This document shows positions 9,027 through 16,505 of a stretch of DNA of 64,000 nt, in pieces. Below the pieces are notes generated by a model. The model was not told the origin of the DNA, did no database searches, and saw nothing but the letters and a program-made list of their open reading frames with translations. Numbering within the stretch: the stretch's first letter is position 1; every line of letters begins with the position of its first letter. This DNA comes from Anaerolineales bacterium (lineage in GTDB: Bacteria; Chloroflexota; Anaerolineae; Anaerolineales; Villigracilaceae): assembly GCA_030834895.1 (NCBI GenBank), contig JAUQXA010000032.1:62001-126000 (forward strand), read 5' to 3'. A program made the position numbers and the translations under genes.

Positions 9027-9455
9027 ATGGATACCAGATGCACATCCGTGCTGATCATTGAACCTCATCCCCTTATGCGCGAGGCGCTTCGCGCCACCGT
9101 CGTCCTGGAGCCAGGGCTGCAGTTGCTGGAGCCTTCCGCCATGGACCCGGACGCCTTTCCGCTTGTAACCTCAAACCAGGACGATGTGCTCTTTTTGTCC
9201 AGCAAGCCCGACCTCATCCTGCTTTCGTTGGGCAACCTGGGGCTGGGAGATTTGAAAACACTAACAGAACTGAGAAAAACCATGCCCGATGCATATATCC
9301 TCGCACTCACGCCGGATGAATTGCCCTGGCAAAACCAAACCGCACTGAAACATGGGGCACACGCGGTAATCCCAAAATCTGTTTCACGAGAAGAACTGTT
9401 GGAAACCCTGCGTTCTATTCACACATATTCACGAGGCATAACACAGGCAGTGTGA
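9027..9455 (+). CDS. Degenerate receiver-domain protein (pseudo-receiver)
   Basis: This 142-residue protein folds like a single receiver domain without an output domain. It begins like its neighbour (IIEPHPLMREAL against VADDHPLMRDAL), so the two are related. The key residues are changed: the acidic pair is reduced to Glu, and the expected phospho-accepting Asp is Ser in DLILLSLGN. The conserved Lys is kept in AVIPKSVS. It is therefore unlikely to be phosphorylated in the usual way and may act as a constitutive binding partner. It lies 36 bp upstream of the Flp-type pilin gene, suggesting a role in controlling or assembling that pilus. Confidence 0.75.
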   Translation: MDTRCTSVLIIEPHPLMREALRATVVLEPGLQLLEPSAMDPDAFPLVTSNQDDVLFLSSKPDLILLSLGNLGLGDLKTLTELRKTMPDAYILALTPDELPWQNQTALKHGAHAVIPKSVSREELLETLRSIHTYSRGITQAV

Positions 9456-9491
9456 ATTAAATTTTTCAATTAATTAAATGGAGAAATCTTT

Positions 9492-10019
9492 ATGTTCAAT
9501 ATTTTACACAAGGAAAAGGGGCAGGGGCTCGTAGAATATGCACTCATTGCCGCTCTCGTTTCCCTGGCCTTGATAGGCTCGTTGATGGCCTTCGGTCCCC
9601 AAATCAAAGTTGTGGTCACCGATCTCACGGACGCAGCATCCGGCGGTCTAAGAGTAGAGGATGGGGACTTGTTTATTCCAGGCTTAAGCCCCTCCTCAAC
9701 ACCCAGCGGGTCACGCACTCCAACTACTTTGCCTACTCGAACAGTATCCCCCACCCCAACCGCCACCCGTACACCGACATCCTCACCCACACCATTTTTA
9801 TCGCCGACCCCGACCCTCTCACCAACTCCAATTCCCTTGTGGACTGCAACCCCCACATGGACGCCAATTATGATCGTCACAGCCACTCCCAACACACTTG
9901 CCTGCACCCTGGGAAGTGCCACTGTTTCAAGTCAGAACGCATGCGCTGCTTTAAGCGCAAGTAACAATTGTGAAAATTACACTTATAGAAGATGGAACGG
10001 CAGATGTAGCTGGTATTAA
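9492..10019 (+). CDS. Flp-type (type IVb) pilin with long Thr/Pro-rich tail
   Basis: The first 40 residues match class IVb pilins: a short leader ending in Gly, then QGLVEYALIAALVSLALIG. The G/xxxxE prepilin peptidase site is KEKGQGLVEYAL, with Glu at the family position. Usual Flp pilins are 50-80 residues, but this one has 175. From about residue 65 on it is a Thr/Pro/Ser-rich stalk (SPTPTATRTPTSSPTP) ending in a small Cys-containing module (residues 135-175, four Cys). The mature protein could display this module on the cell surface. GGAGA precedes the ATG. No pilus assembly genes (tadA, cpaB, rcpA) are in the window. Confidence 0.8.
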   Translation: MFNILHKEKGQGLVEYALIAALVSLALIGSLMAFGPQIKVVVTDLTDAASGGLRVEDGDLFIPGLSPSSTPSGSRTPTTLPTRTVSPTPTATRTPTSSPTPFLSPTPTLSPTPIPLWTATPTWTPIMIVTATPNTLACTLGSATVSSQNACAALSASNNCENYTYRRWNGRCSWY

Positions 10020-10094
10020 GATAAAAATAACCCCGGATCTTTTGGTGCAGGACTCTTTTCTCAGCCAGGACAATCGTAAATTCTATTCATTACT

Positions 10095-10126
10095 CAAGCC
10101 ACTGTTTCAGCAGTGGCTTGTTGTTA
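10095..10126 (+). terminator. Stem-loop terminator after the pilin gene
   Basis: CAAGCCACTG (10095-10104) pairs perfectly with CAGTGGCTTG (10111-10120) over a 6-nt loop, followed by TTGTTA. The T-tract is short. Confidence 0.65.
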
Positions 10127-10171
10127 TACCAAACTTCCAAATCCTAAACGTATAATCCTGACCACTCTTGG

Positions 10172-10177
10172 TATAAT
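10172..10177 (+). promoter_or_regulatory. -10 element just upstream of miaB
   Basis: TATAAT ends 10 nt before the miaB ATG, giving a leader of at most a few nucleotides. A second TATAAT lies at 10151-10156. Good -35 boxes are not seen for either. Confidence 0.45.
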
Positions 10178-10186
10178 TCCAGCCCT

Positions 10187-11506
10187 ATGGATAAAAAGTA
10201 CCACATCTGGACCGAAGGATGCCAAATGAACGTCGCCGACTCGCAACGCGTCGGCTCTTCTTTGGAGCATCTTGGCTACACCCTTACCGAAACCATCGAG
10301 GAAGCGGACGTTATTGTTTTAAACACCTGTGTCGTGCGCCAGTCTGCTGAGGACAAAGCGATCGGACGCGTCTCATCGCTTGCACCGCTGAAGAAGAAAA
10401 ACCCCAACCTGGTCATCAACCTGATGGGATGTCTGGTGGGCGTGCGTGGCGCGGAAAAACTCAAGGCGCGGCTGCCCTACGTGGATGTTTTCTCCCCGCC
10501 GTCTGATCCCGGTCCCTTGATCTCGCACCTCACTCAGGGCGAAGTCCGCTCACTCGAAGACGCCGAAACCACGCGCCGTTTCCTGATGATGGACGACGAA
10601 TTGGTTCTCCCTCAAGCCGAACACGGCAAACTCGTCAGTGCGCATGTGCCGGTGGTGTACGGCTGTTCACACGCCTGCACGTTTTGCATCATCCCCTCCA
10701 AGCGAGGTGGAGAGCGCTCCCGCCCCGTGGGTGACATCGTGGCGGAAGTCCGCTCGCTGGCAAAACAGGGCGTAAAAGAAGTGACTCTGCTTGGGCAGAT
10801 CGTTGACCGCTACGGCAAAGACGTCCCCGATGGACCCAATCTTGCTGCACTCCTTCGGTTGATTCACGAAGTCGAGGGTATCGAACGTATCCGTTTCCTG
10901 ACCTCGCACCCGAATTACTTCGGCGACGATCTGATCGACACCATCGCCGAGCTTCCGCGAGTGATGCCGCACATCGAACTTCCGATCCAGGCGGGCGATG
11001 ACGAAGTGCTGGCAGATATGAAACGTGGATACACGCAGCAAGAATATCGTGACCTTGTAGCCAAAATCCGCAAGCGAGTTCCTGATTGCTCGATTGCCAC
11101 AGACATCATCGTCGGATTCCCCGGCGAAACTGAAGCGCAGTTCATGGAAACCTACCATGTCCTCTCTGACCTGAAACTGGATGTCGCTCACCTCGCACGC
11201 TACTCGTCAAGAGAGGGGACTGTCGCCACCCGCCGCATGGAAGACAATGTCACTGAGGAAGAGAAGATGCGCCGCTTTCGCCTATTGGAAGATTTACAGG
11301 AAAAGGTCGTTGCTGAAATCAACCAAAAATATCTCGGCGAAACCGTGGAGGTTTTGTTCGAGGAGAAGGTCAAGCGCCGCTGGAAAGGGCGCACCCCCAC
11401 CAACAAAATCGTCTTCGTCGAGACAGAAGATGACCTGCGCGGAAAGCTGTTCCCCGTCGCCATCACCTGGACGGGACCTTGGTCGATGCAGGCGGTGTTG
11501 AAATAA
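10187..11506 (+). CDS. miaB: tRNA-2-methylthio-N6-dimethylallyladenosine synthase MiaB
   Basis: This 439-residue radical-SAM methylthiotransferase has the expected three domains. The N-terminal UPF0004 domain carries three Cys for one 4Fe-4S cluster (ends of TEGCQMN, NTCVVRQSAEDKA and LMGCLVG). The radical SAM core has CSHACTFC (CxxxCxxC). The C-terminal TRAM domain is at about 375-439 and should bind tRNA. MiaB adds a methylthio group to i6A37 of tRNAs reading UNN codons. MiaB is preferred over the paralogues RimO and MtaB because of the NTCxxRxxAExK motif and the adenosine-type core. It is a monocistronic gene with a near-leaderless start. Confidence 0.88.
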   Translation: MDKKYHIWTEGCQMNVADSQRVGSSLEHLGYTLTETIEEADVIVLNTCVVRQSAEDKAIGRVSSLAPLKKKNPNLVINLMGCLVGVRGAEKLKARLPYVDVFSPPSDPGPLISHLTQGEVRSLEDAETTRRFLMMDDELVLPQAEHGKLVSAHVPVVYGCSHACTFCIIPSKRGGERSRPVGDIVAEVRSLAKQGVKEVTLLGQIVDRYGKDVPDGPNLAALLRLIHEVEGIERIRFLTSHPNYFGDDLIDTIAELPRVMPHIELPIQAGDDEVLADMKRGYTQQEYRDLVAKIRKRVPDCSIATDIIVGFPGETEAQFMETYHVLSDLKLDVAHLARYSSREGTVATRRMEDNVTEEEKMRRFRLLEDLQEKVVAEINQKYLGETVEVLFEEKVKRRWKGRTPTNKIVFVETEDDLRGKLFPVAITWTGPWSMQAVLK

Positions 11507-11510
11507 ATCA

Positions 11511-11603
11511 TGTCATTGCGAGGCGCTCTTGGTTTTTGCCGAAGCAATCTCCTCATTGAAACAGGAGATTGCTTCGGCGGAAGTACACCGCCTCGCAATG
11601 ACA
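11511..11603. repeat. Nested palindromic repeat (REP-like)
   Basis: The outer arms TGTCATTGCGAGG (11511-11523) and CCTCGCAATGACA (11591-11603) are perfect complements. The inner arms CCGAAGCAATCTCCT (11539-11553) and AGGAGATTGCTTCGG (11563-11577) are also perfect. The whole 93-bp unit can fold as a two-stage hairpin. Repeats with this TCATTGCGAGG...GAAGCAATCTCC core are, to my knowledge, dispersed in many environmental bacterial genomes. It ends directly next to the -10 box of the following gene. Confidence 0.85.
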
Positions 11604-11609
11604 TATAAT
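11604..11609 (+). promoter_or_regulatory. -10 element placing the start site on the flavoprotein start codon
   Basis: TATAAT ends 7 nt before the ATG at 11616 and directly abuts the palindromic repeat, so the region where a -35 would lie is inside the repeat. The leader would be absent. Confidence 0.5.
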
Positions 11610-11615
11610 AGTTAC

Positions 11616-12851
11616 ATGACTCATTCAGTGGCAATTATTGGCGGTGGACCTGCGGGGTTGATGGTGGCAGAGGTTTTGATTCAACAAGGGGCGAAGGTGG
11701 ACGTGTATGACTCCATGCCGTCGTTGGGGCGCAAGTTTTTGATGGCTGGCAGGGGCGGATTGAACCTGACTCACTCGGAGCCTTTCGAGAAATTCATCTC
11801 CCGCTACGGAAAGCGAAAAAACGAAATCGAAAAATGGCTGAAAGATTTCACTCCCGATGAACTGCGTGAGTGGGCGCGCGGACTTGGCGTGGAGACCTTT
11901 GTCGGCACATCGGGGCGGGTGTTTCCCGTCGGAATGAAAACCAGTCCGCTGTTGAGGACATGGCTCAAGCGGCTGACTGATTCTGGCGTGGAGTTTCATC
12001 TGCGTCACAGATGGGTCGGTTGGAACGCGGACAAGTCTTTGAAATTTGAAACGTTCGAAGGGGAAAAAACGCTCCACGCGGATGCGGTTGTCCTCGCCCT
12101 GGGCGGAGGCAGTTGGGCAAGGCTCGGCTCGGACGGGGCATGGGTCAGTTGGCTGAATCAGGCTGGGGCGGAGGTCAAGCCGTTGAAACCGTCCAACTGC
12201 GGGTTCGACGTCAAATGGAGTCCGCACTTTCAGGAAAAATTCGATGGTCAGCCGCTCAAGTCGGTAGTGTTGTCGTTTGGCGAGTTTCGTCAGCAGGGAG
12301 AATTCATCGTCACGAAGAACGGTGTGGAAGGCAGCTTGATCTATGCGGCGTCGGCTTTGCTCCGCGATGAGATCGAAGCCAACGGCGTCGCAAACATCAC
12401 GTTGGACATGTCACCAGACCGCAGCGAGGAATGGCTGATCGAGAAGTTGTCGAAGCCGCGCGGCTCGCGTTCGATGTCGAGTCATCTTGAGAAGACAATT
12501 GGCTTGAAAGGCGTGAAGGCGGGGCTGCTGCGCGAGTTCATGCCGAAGGAGGATTTTTTCCGCCCGGAGCGGATCGCTGCTTTTATCAAGCGGATGCCCA
12601 TCCCGTTGATTTCTCCGCGCCCATTGGATGAAGCCATCAGCAGCGCAGGCGGCGTGACTTTCGAGACGCTGGATGAAAACCTGATGCTGCGTTCGATGCC
12701 GGGGATTTTTTGCGCGGGTGAAATGCTGGATTGGGAAGCGCCGACGGGCGGCTATCTGCTGACAGCGTGTTTCGCCAGTGGTCGCGCGGCGGCGTCAGGA
12801 GTGTTAAAATGGTGGGGTAAGGCGAATCCATCAGTGTCACCAAAACTCTAA
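11616..12851 (+). CDS. HI0933/TIGR03862-type NAD(P)/FAD-dependent oxidoreductase
   Basis: This 411-residue flavoprotein starts with the FAD-binding Rossmann motif IIGGGPAGLMVAEVLIQQGA and has the GRKFLMAGRGGLNLT signature of the HI0933-like family. GTSGRVFPVGMK and the C-terminal PTGGYLLTACFASGRAA are further family landmarks. The family is annotated as a putative NAD(P)/FAD oxidoreductase, and related BaiN proteins reduce bile acid intermediates in gut clostridia; the substrate here is unknown. The start is set at 11616: a longer frame back to 11529 runs through the palindromic repeat and is unlikely. The ATG lies 7 nt after a TATAAT and has no ribosome-binding site. Confidence 0.85.
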   Translation: MTHSVAIIGGGPAGLMVAEVLIQQGAKVDVYDSMPSLGRKFLMAGRGGLNLTHSEPFEKFISRYGKRKNEIEKWLKDFTPDELREWARGLGVETFVGTSGRVFPVGMKTSPLLRTWLKRLTDSGVEFHLRHRWVGWNADKSLKFETFEGEKTLHADAVVLALGGGSWARLGSDGAWVSWLNQAGAEVKPLKPSNCGFDVKWSPHFQEKFDGQPLKSVVLSFGEFRQQGEFIVTKNGVEGSLIYAASALLRDEIEANGVANITLDMSPDRSEEWLIEKLSKPRGSRSMSSHLEKTIGLKGVKAGLLREFMPKEDFFRPERIAAFIKRMPIPLISPRPLDEAISSAGGVTFETLDENLMLRSMPGIFCAGEMLDWEAPTGGYLLTACFASGRAAASGVLKWWGKANPSVSPKL

Positions 12852-12868
12852 AAAGGAAGGTAGAACCC

Positions 12869-13297
12869 ATGGAAGACAGAATCAAGATTCAGGAATTGAT
12901 CGCTCATTTCGCCAACAGTTTCGATGTGAAAGATTGGGAGGGATTGCAATCCTGCTTCACAGATGTCATCCTCTCGGACTATTCCGACCTGCGCGGCACG
13001 CCGCCTGAGAAGATTTCAGTCAAGGAATATGTGAGGCTGCGCCGGGAGGGACTGGCTCCGTTGAAGATTCAGCATTTGGTAAGCAACTACGAAATCAAAT
13101 TCATCGACTCGGTCACCGCCACCTGCCGCGCTTCGATGGTCGTCTGGCGGCAAACCGACAAGGAAAGTTTCACCACCCACTGCATGTACACCTTCAAGGT
13201 GGTCGCGCAAGGACCCGAGTGGAAGATTTCCGAAATCACGCAGAAGGTTTTGTGGAACGAGGGGACGCCGTCCATCTACAAGGGCGCGAAGGGTTAG
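12869..13297 (+). CDS. SnoaL-like (NTF2 superfamily) protein
   Basis: This 142-residue single-domain protein has the pattern of SnoaL-type polyketide-cyclase-like folds: an N-terminal helix with IQELIAHFANSFDVKDWEGL, a segment DVILSDYSDLRG, and a C-terminal sheet ending WKISEITQKVLW. NTF2-like folds form a cone-shaped pocket used for small hydrophobic ligands, as enzymes or binding proteins. No substrate can be named. AAAAAGGAAGG precedes the ATG, and it follows the flavoprotein by 17 bp, so the two probably form one transcript. Confidence 0.75.
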   Translation: MEDRIKIQELIAHFANSFDVKDWEGLQSCFTDVILSDYSDLRGTPPEKISVKEYVRLRREGLAPLKIQHLVSNYEIKFIDSVTATCRASMVVWRQTDKESFTTHCMYTFKVVAQGPEWKISEITQKVLWNEGTPSIYKGAKG

Positions 13298-13324
13298 GCT
13301 GACCGTAAAACGTAGTGATAACTT

Positions 13325-13366
13325 CACGATGAGAGGCAACAGGCACACAAGTTGCCTCTTATCGTG
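13325..13366. repeat. 16-bp hairpin between the SnoaL-like gene and the large membrane protein gene
   Basis: CACGATGAGAGGCAAC (13325-13340) pairs with GTTGCCTCTTATCGTG (13351-13366), with one G-U pair and a 10-nt loop. No T-tract follows, so it may be a repeat or a factor-dependent terminator or attenuator. Confidence 0.65.
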
Positions 13367-13416
13367 ATAGGCAGGTCTGTTTCAAGGTCGGATGAGAGGG
13401 AGGAGAATAAGATAAA

Positions 13417-16008
13417 ATGTCCTTTGGAGAAGTGATGTTTCAAAAGACCTCCGGTTTTCGATTAAGATTATTTATCTATTTGGCAGGCGTTGAACTTGTG
13501 TTATCAGGGGCTGTCACCGCTTTCCTTGCTGCAAGACAGGGACTCGAATCTACACTTGCAATCTCGGTATTGGTTGCTTTCGCAGGATTGATCTGCTTTT
13601 TTATCCCGGGTTTTCTAAAACAAAAGGAAGGACTGGAAAAAGGGGTAATGGATGTCCTAAAGGGAACTATCGGACGATGGCTTCCTTTTGTTGTTATTCT
13701 GCTTTTGGCTGTATTTTTTTATATTACATCCCCCAACGCTAACATTATTGTGTTGTTGGCACCCCTGCTTATATGCGTTTGGTTGATTGGGTTAGAATTT
13801 CTTTTATTACTTTATCCATCCGAGGTGTACAAAGAAGATAAGGTTGCAGGTTTGTCGAACCACAAAGGGAAGGTTTTCGGAATCGTCAGCTTACTTCTTG
13901 CCTATGGATTTTTACTGCTCCCCTCCCGCGTTCCCACATGGTTTGACGGCTTTCCCTGGGACTCGCAAATCGAGTTTATATTCTGCGCGTTGATTTTGCC
14001 TTTGACGCTTGTTGTAGGTTGGAAGACTTTCACAAAACGATTTTTTGCTGTTTCGTTTGCGCTTCTATTTATCTTCAAATTCATTTTTTTCAGTCTCCTT
14101 CCCCAGTCAGGGTTGGGGATTTTCGCCTTCAGCGGTGAAGAGGCTTTCTCAATCGATCAGTGGGAAAGAAGCTATCAGACGTTCGCAACTCCCGGCTATA
14201 CGGAGATCATCAACCGTCCGTATTATGGACTGCGCGAATTTCCAATCGAATGGATAAACAGACATGCGGGAGTGGAAAAGAGAGAGTTTTGGCTCAAACT
14301 TGAGTTAAGCGGATATGTCAATTTAAAACAGGATGAAAGGCTTGTATTTATAGTGCAGGGGGCAAGGGAGAGGCAGGTGGAATTGCTGGACATAAATACA
14401 CAGGAAGCCGTTCCTCTTGCCTTCATCGAGCGGATCGAGGATGCCGACAAAAAATTATACAAGTCCATTCCTAGTTCCGGTGAAGTAAAAATTCAGGGCA
14501 CGCTCCTTTTCGATGTGTATGGGAAGATGCGCCTGGAGCCAATCCTTTTATATCCCGATGGCTCGACAAAATCCCTGTTTGAATCCCCCAGGGTGTGGGC
14601 TTCGTTGGAAGGCGCGAAATTCCCCACGAACCAAGTGAATACCTTCGGCTTTATCCTGAACACGCTAAGCCTTTTGTTTGCAGGTTTGATTCTTGCCGGG
14701 TTATTTATTGGTACATACGCTTTGTGGAAGGACGGCAAGATTTCACCGGTTGATCTATACCTTGCATCCTCGGGGCTGCCATTATTTTTCGTCGCTTCGC
14801 TGGTTCATAACCAGTACGTGAATGTCCTTGCGATAACTGTCGTCCTTGTTTTCTGCGCCGCAAAACTGTTCGACTTGTCCTTATTTCAAAGTCATTTTTC
14901 AGGCAAGGTGTTTCTATTTTCCATCGGGATTGCTGTGCTGTGCATGTTCGTCGCCCTGGACTTGGACGAACTTCGCATGGTCAATACCTTCCCGCCCATC
15001 CACGACGGGTTGGAGTATCAAACCTTCGCACATAATATCTTCGTAAAACAGGACTTCTTCCTGTTCAATACGCCGCCTCGCGCCTACAAGGTCCTTTTCC
15101 CGTATATTGTTGGCTTTCTGCACGTGCTCTTTGGGCAGTCTGTGGCACCCCAATTATTCTCATACGCCTGGTGCGCCGTACTCAGCGGAGTCATTATTGT
15201 CGAGTTGGCGAAAGAACTTCGCATGACTGCCAGGGCGTCCCTTGTTGTTGCGGTCTTTTACCTTTTGACCCTCTTCCCATATCTGATATACATGTACTAT
15301 TTCCGCTTTGGGTTGATCGAACCATTTTCCACGACATTGCTCCTACTCACTTATTATTTTGCCATCAAACGGCGGATTCAAAGCATGTTTCTATCGGGTA
15401 TTCTTACAGTCCTCCTGCGCATGGATTATCTTGGAATTACCTTTGCCGCATTTCTTCTTGCATCCATGCCCATGCTTGGTTTGCTAAAGGAAGCGTGGGG
15501 ACAGTTCTTCGACTGGCTGGGCAAAAATTGGAAACTCCTTGCAGGGTACATGACCGCCCTCTGTCTGCCAATTCTTCTTGTCATTCTCGGATATTTTCTG
15601 TTCGTCCCCAATTACATGTTGAACGCTCCCGATACCGATCAAAAATCACTTACGAGTATTCCCGAAAGCGTATTTAGAGTCATTGCGGGCGGGACGATGG
15701 AAGACCTGCGTACAAATTTTACAGAAACACCAGCGGATGCGTTGTTGACCTCGGTCCCCTTGTTGATCGGCTTCGCGCTCGTGCTCGGGACCGTTTTTCT
15801 TCGCACAGGAATTTTGAAACAACTTGACCTGCGCCTGGGATTGATCGCCCTGAGCCTTTTGCCCGCCTACATCTTTGTGCGTCCCACCGTTTACCTGCCA
15901 CGCTTCAGCCTGCCGCTCCTCCCCATTGACTTGATTCTCATCAGCTTGTTTTTGTGTCATCTCAACCCAGGAAAATGGGCTCTCCAACAAAGTCAACCCG
16001 AACCATGA
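13417..16008 (+). CDS. Very large polytopic membrane protein, possible GT-C glycosyltransferase
   Basis: This 863-residue protein has roughly 18-20 hydrophobic segments in two halves. Residues 1-220 hold about eight helices and 410-863 the rest. Between them lies a soluble region (about 230-405) facing outward. The second half opens with NTFPPIHDGLEYQTFA, an acidic loop after a helix that resembles the first outer loop of GT-C glycosyltransferases, followed by FVKQDFFLFNTPPRAYKVLF. I do not recognise the N-terminal half. GGAGG precedes the ATG. The stop overlaps the start of the DUF5946 gene (ATGA). A transferase for surface polysaccharide is the best guess, not a firm call. Confidence 0.55.
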   Translation: MSFGEVMFQKTSGFRLRLFIYLAGVELVLSGAVTAFLAARQGLESTLAISVLVAFAGLICFFIPGFLKQKEGLEKGVMDVLKGTIGRWLPFVVILLLAVFFYITSPNANIIVLLAPLLICVWLIGLEFLLLLYPSEVYKEDKVAGLSNHKGKVFGIVSLLLAYGFLLLPSRVPTWFDGFPWDSQIEFIFCALILPLTLVVGWKTFTKRFFAVSFALLFIFKFIFFSLLPQSGLGIFAFSGEEAFSIDQWERSYQTFATPGYTEIINRPYYGLREFPIEWINRHAGVEKREFWLKLELSGYVNLKQDERLVFIVQGARERQVELLDINTQEAVPLAFIERIEDADKKLYKSIPSSGEVKIQGTLLFDVYGKMRLEPILLYPDGSTKSLFESPRVWASLEGAKFPTNQVNTFGFILNTLSLLFAGLILAGLFIGTYALWKDGKISPVDLYLASSGLPLFFVASLVHNQYVNVLAITVVLVFCAAKLFDLSLFQSHFSGKVFLFSIGIAVLCMFVALDLDELRMVNTFPPIHDGLEYQTFAHNIFVKQDFFLFNTPPRAYKVLFPYIVGFLHVLFGQSVAPQLFSYAWCAVLSGVIIVELAKELRMTARASLVVAVFYLLTLFPYLIYMYYFRFGLIEPFSTTLLLLTYYFAIKRRIQSMFLSGILTVLLRMDYLGITFAAFLLASMPMLGLLKEAWGQFFDWLGKNWKLLAGYMTALCLPILLVILGYFLFVPNYMLNAPDTDQKSLTSIPESVFRVIAGGTMEDLRTNFTETPADALLTSVPLLIGFALVLGTVFLRTGILKQLDLRLGLIALSLLPAYIFVRPTVYLPRFSLPLLPIDLILISLFLCHLNPGKWALQQSQPEP

Positions 16009-16427
16009 ACTGTCCCGAATGCGGTGCGACAGACACACTATGCAAATCCCGTTTTGACGAGTTCCTCGTTTTGGAATTTACCGATGTGGACTATGGTTCC
16101 GTCCACCACTTGACCGTCGCCGCGTACATGCTCCAGCATTCCAGCAAGTTGACCCGCGAAGGTTGGCTCCACATGCGTGGACTGCTGCGCGAGTTCCTCG
16201 TGGAAAACAAACCGCCCGAATTCGTCCGCAAGCAAAACAGGGATTTGGTGGACAGTGGTAAGAGAACGTTCAAAATTGCGTCAAGAGATGGATTGCCCAT
16301 CATCAACAAATCCACGTGGACGAAGACAATTTGCGATGTCCGCACGGAGAATGCCGAAGTTTATTGCGCAGACGTGTCCGCGTGGGCGAGGGCTGTGTTG
16401 ATAGATACTGAGACAATTATGATATAA
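16005..16427 (+). CDS. DUF5946 family protein
   Basis: This 140-residue protein begins MNCPECGATD, a CxxC pair that could bind zinc, then has the DUF5946 pattern: a buried-helix segment VHHLTVAAYMLQHSSKLTREG and a C-terminal WTKTICDVRTENAEVYCADV stretch followed by SAWARAVL. Function is unknown. The start at 16005 is chosen because it overlaps the previous stop (ATGA) and begins with the conserved Cys pair; a longer frame from 15954 would overlap the previous gene more deeply. A remnant of a second DUF5946 C-terminus lies on the other side of metH at 20032-20190. Confidence 0.75.
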   Translation: MNCPECGATDTLCKSRFDEFLVLEFTDVDYGSVHHLTVAAYMLQHSSKLTREGWLHMRGLLREFLVENKPPEFVRKQNRDLVDSGKRTFKIASRDGLPIINKSTWTKTICDVRTENAEVYCADVSAWARAVLIDTETIMI

Positions 16428-16505
16428 ACTATATCTTTTCAAATAGTTCAATTTATCCGTATTCAACTGTGGTAAAAAAAACAAAATAACGAAGGAAAAT
16501 ACTTA

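Noticed and set aside
16428..16505. Cobalamin or SAM riboswitch upstream of metH
   Set aside because: The 78 bp are AT-rich and too short for either; no conserved B12-box or SAM motif is visible.
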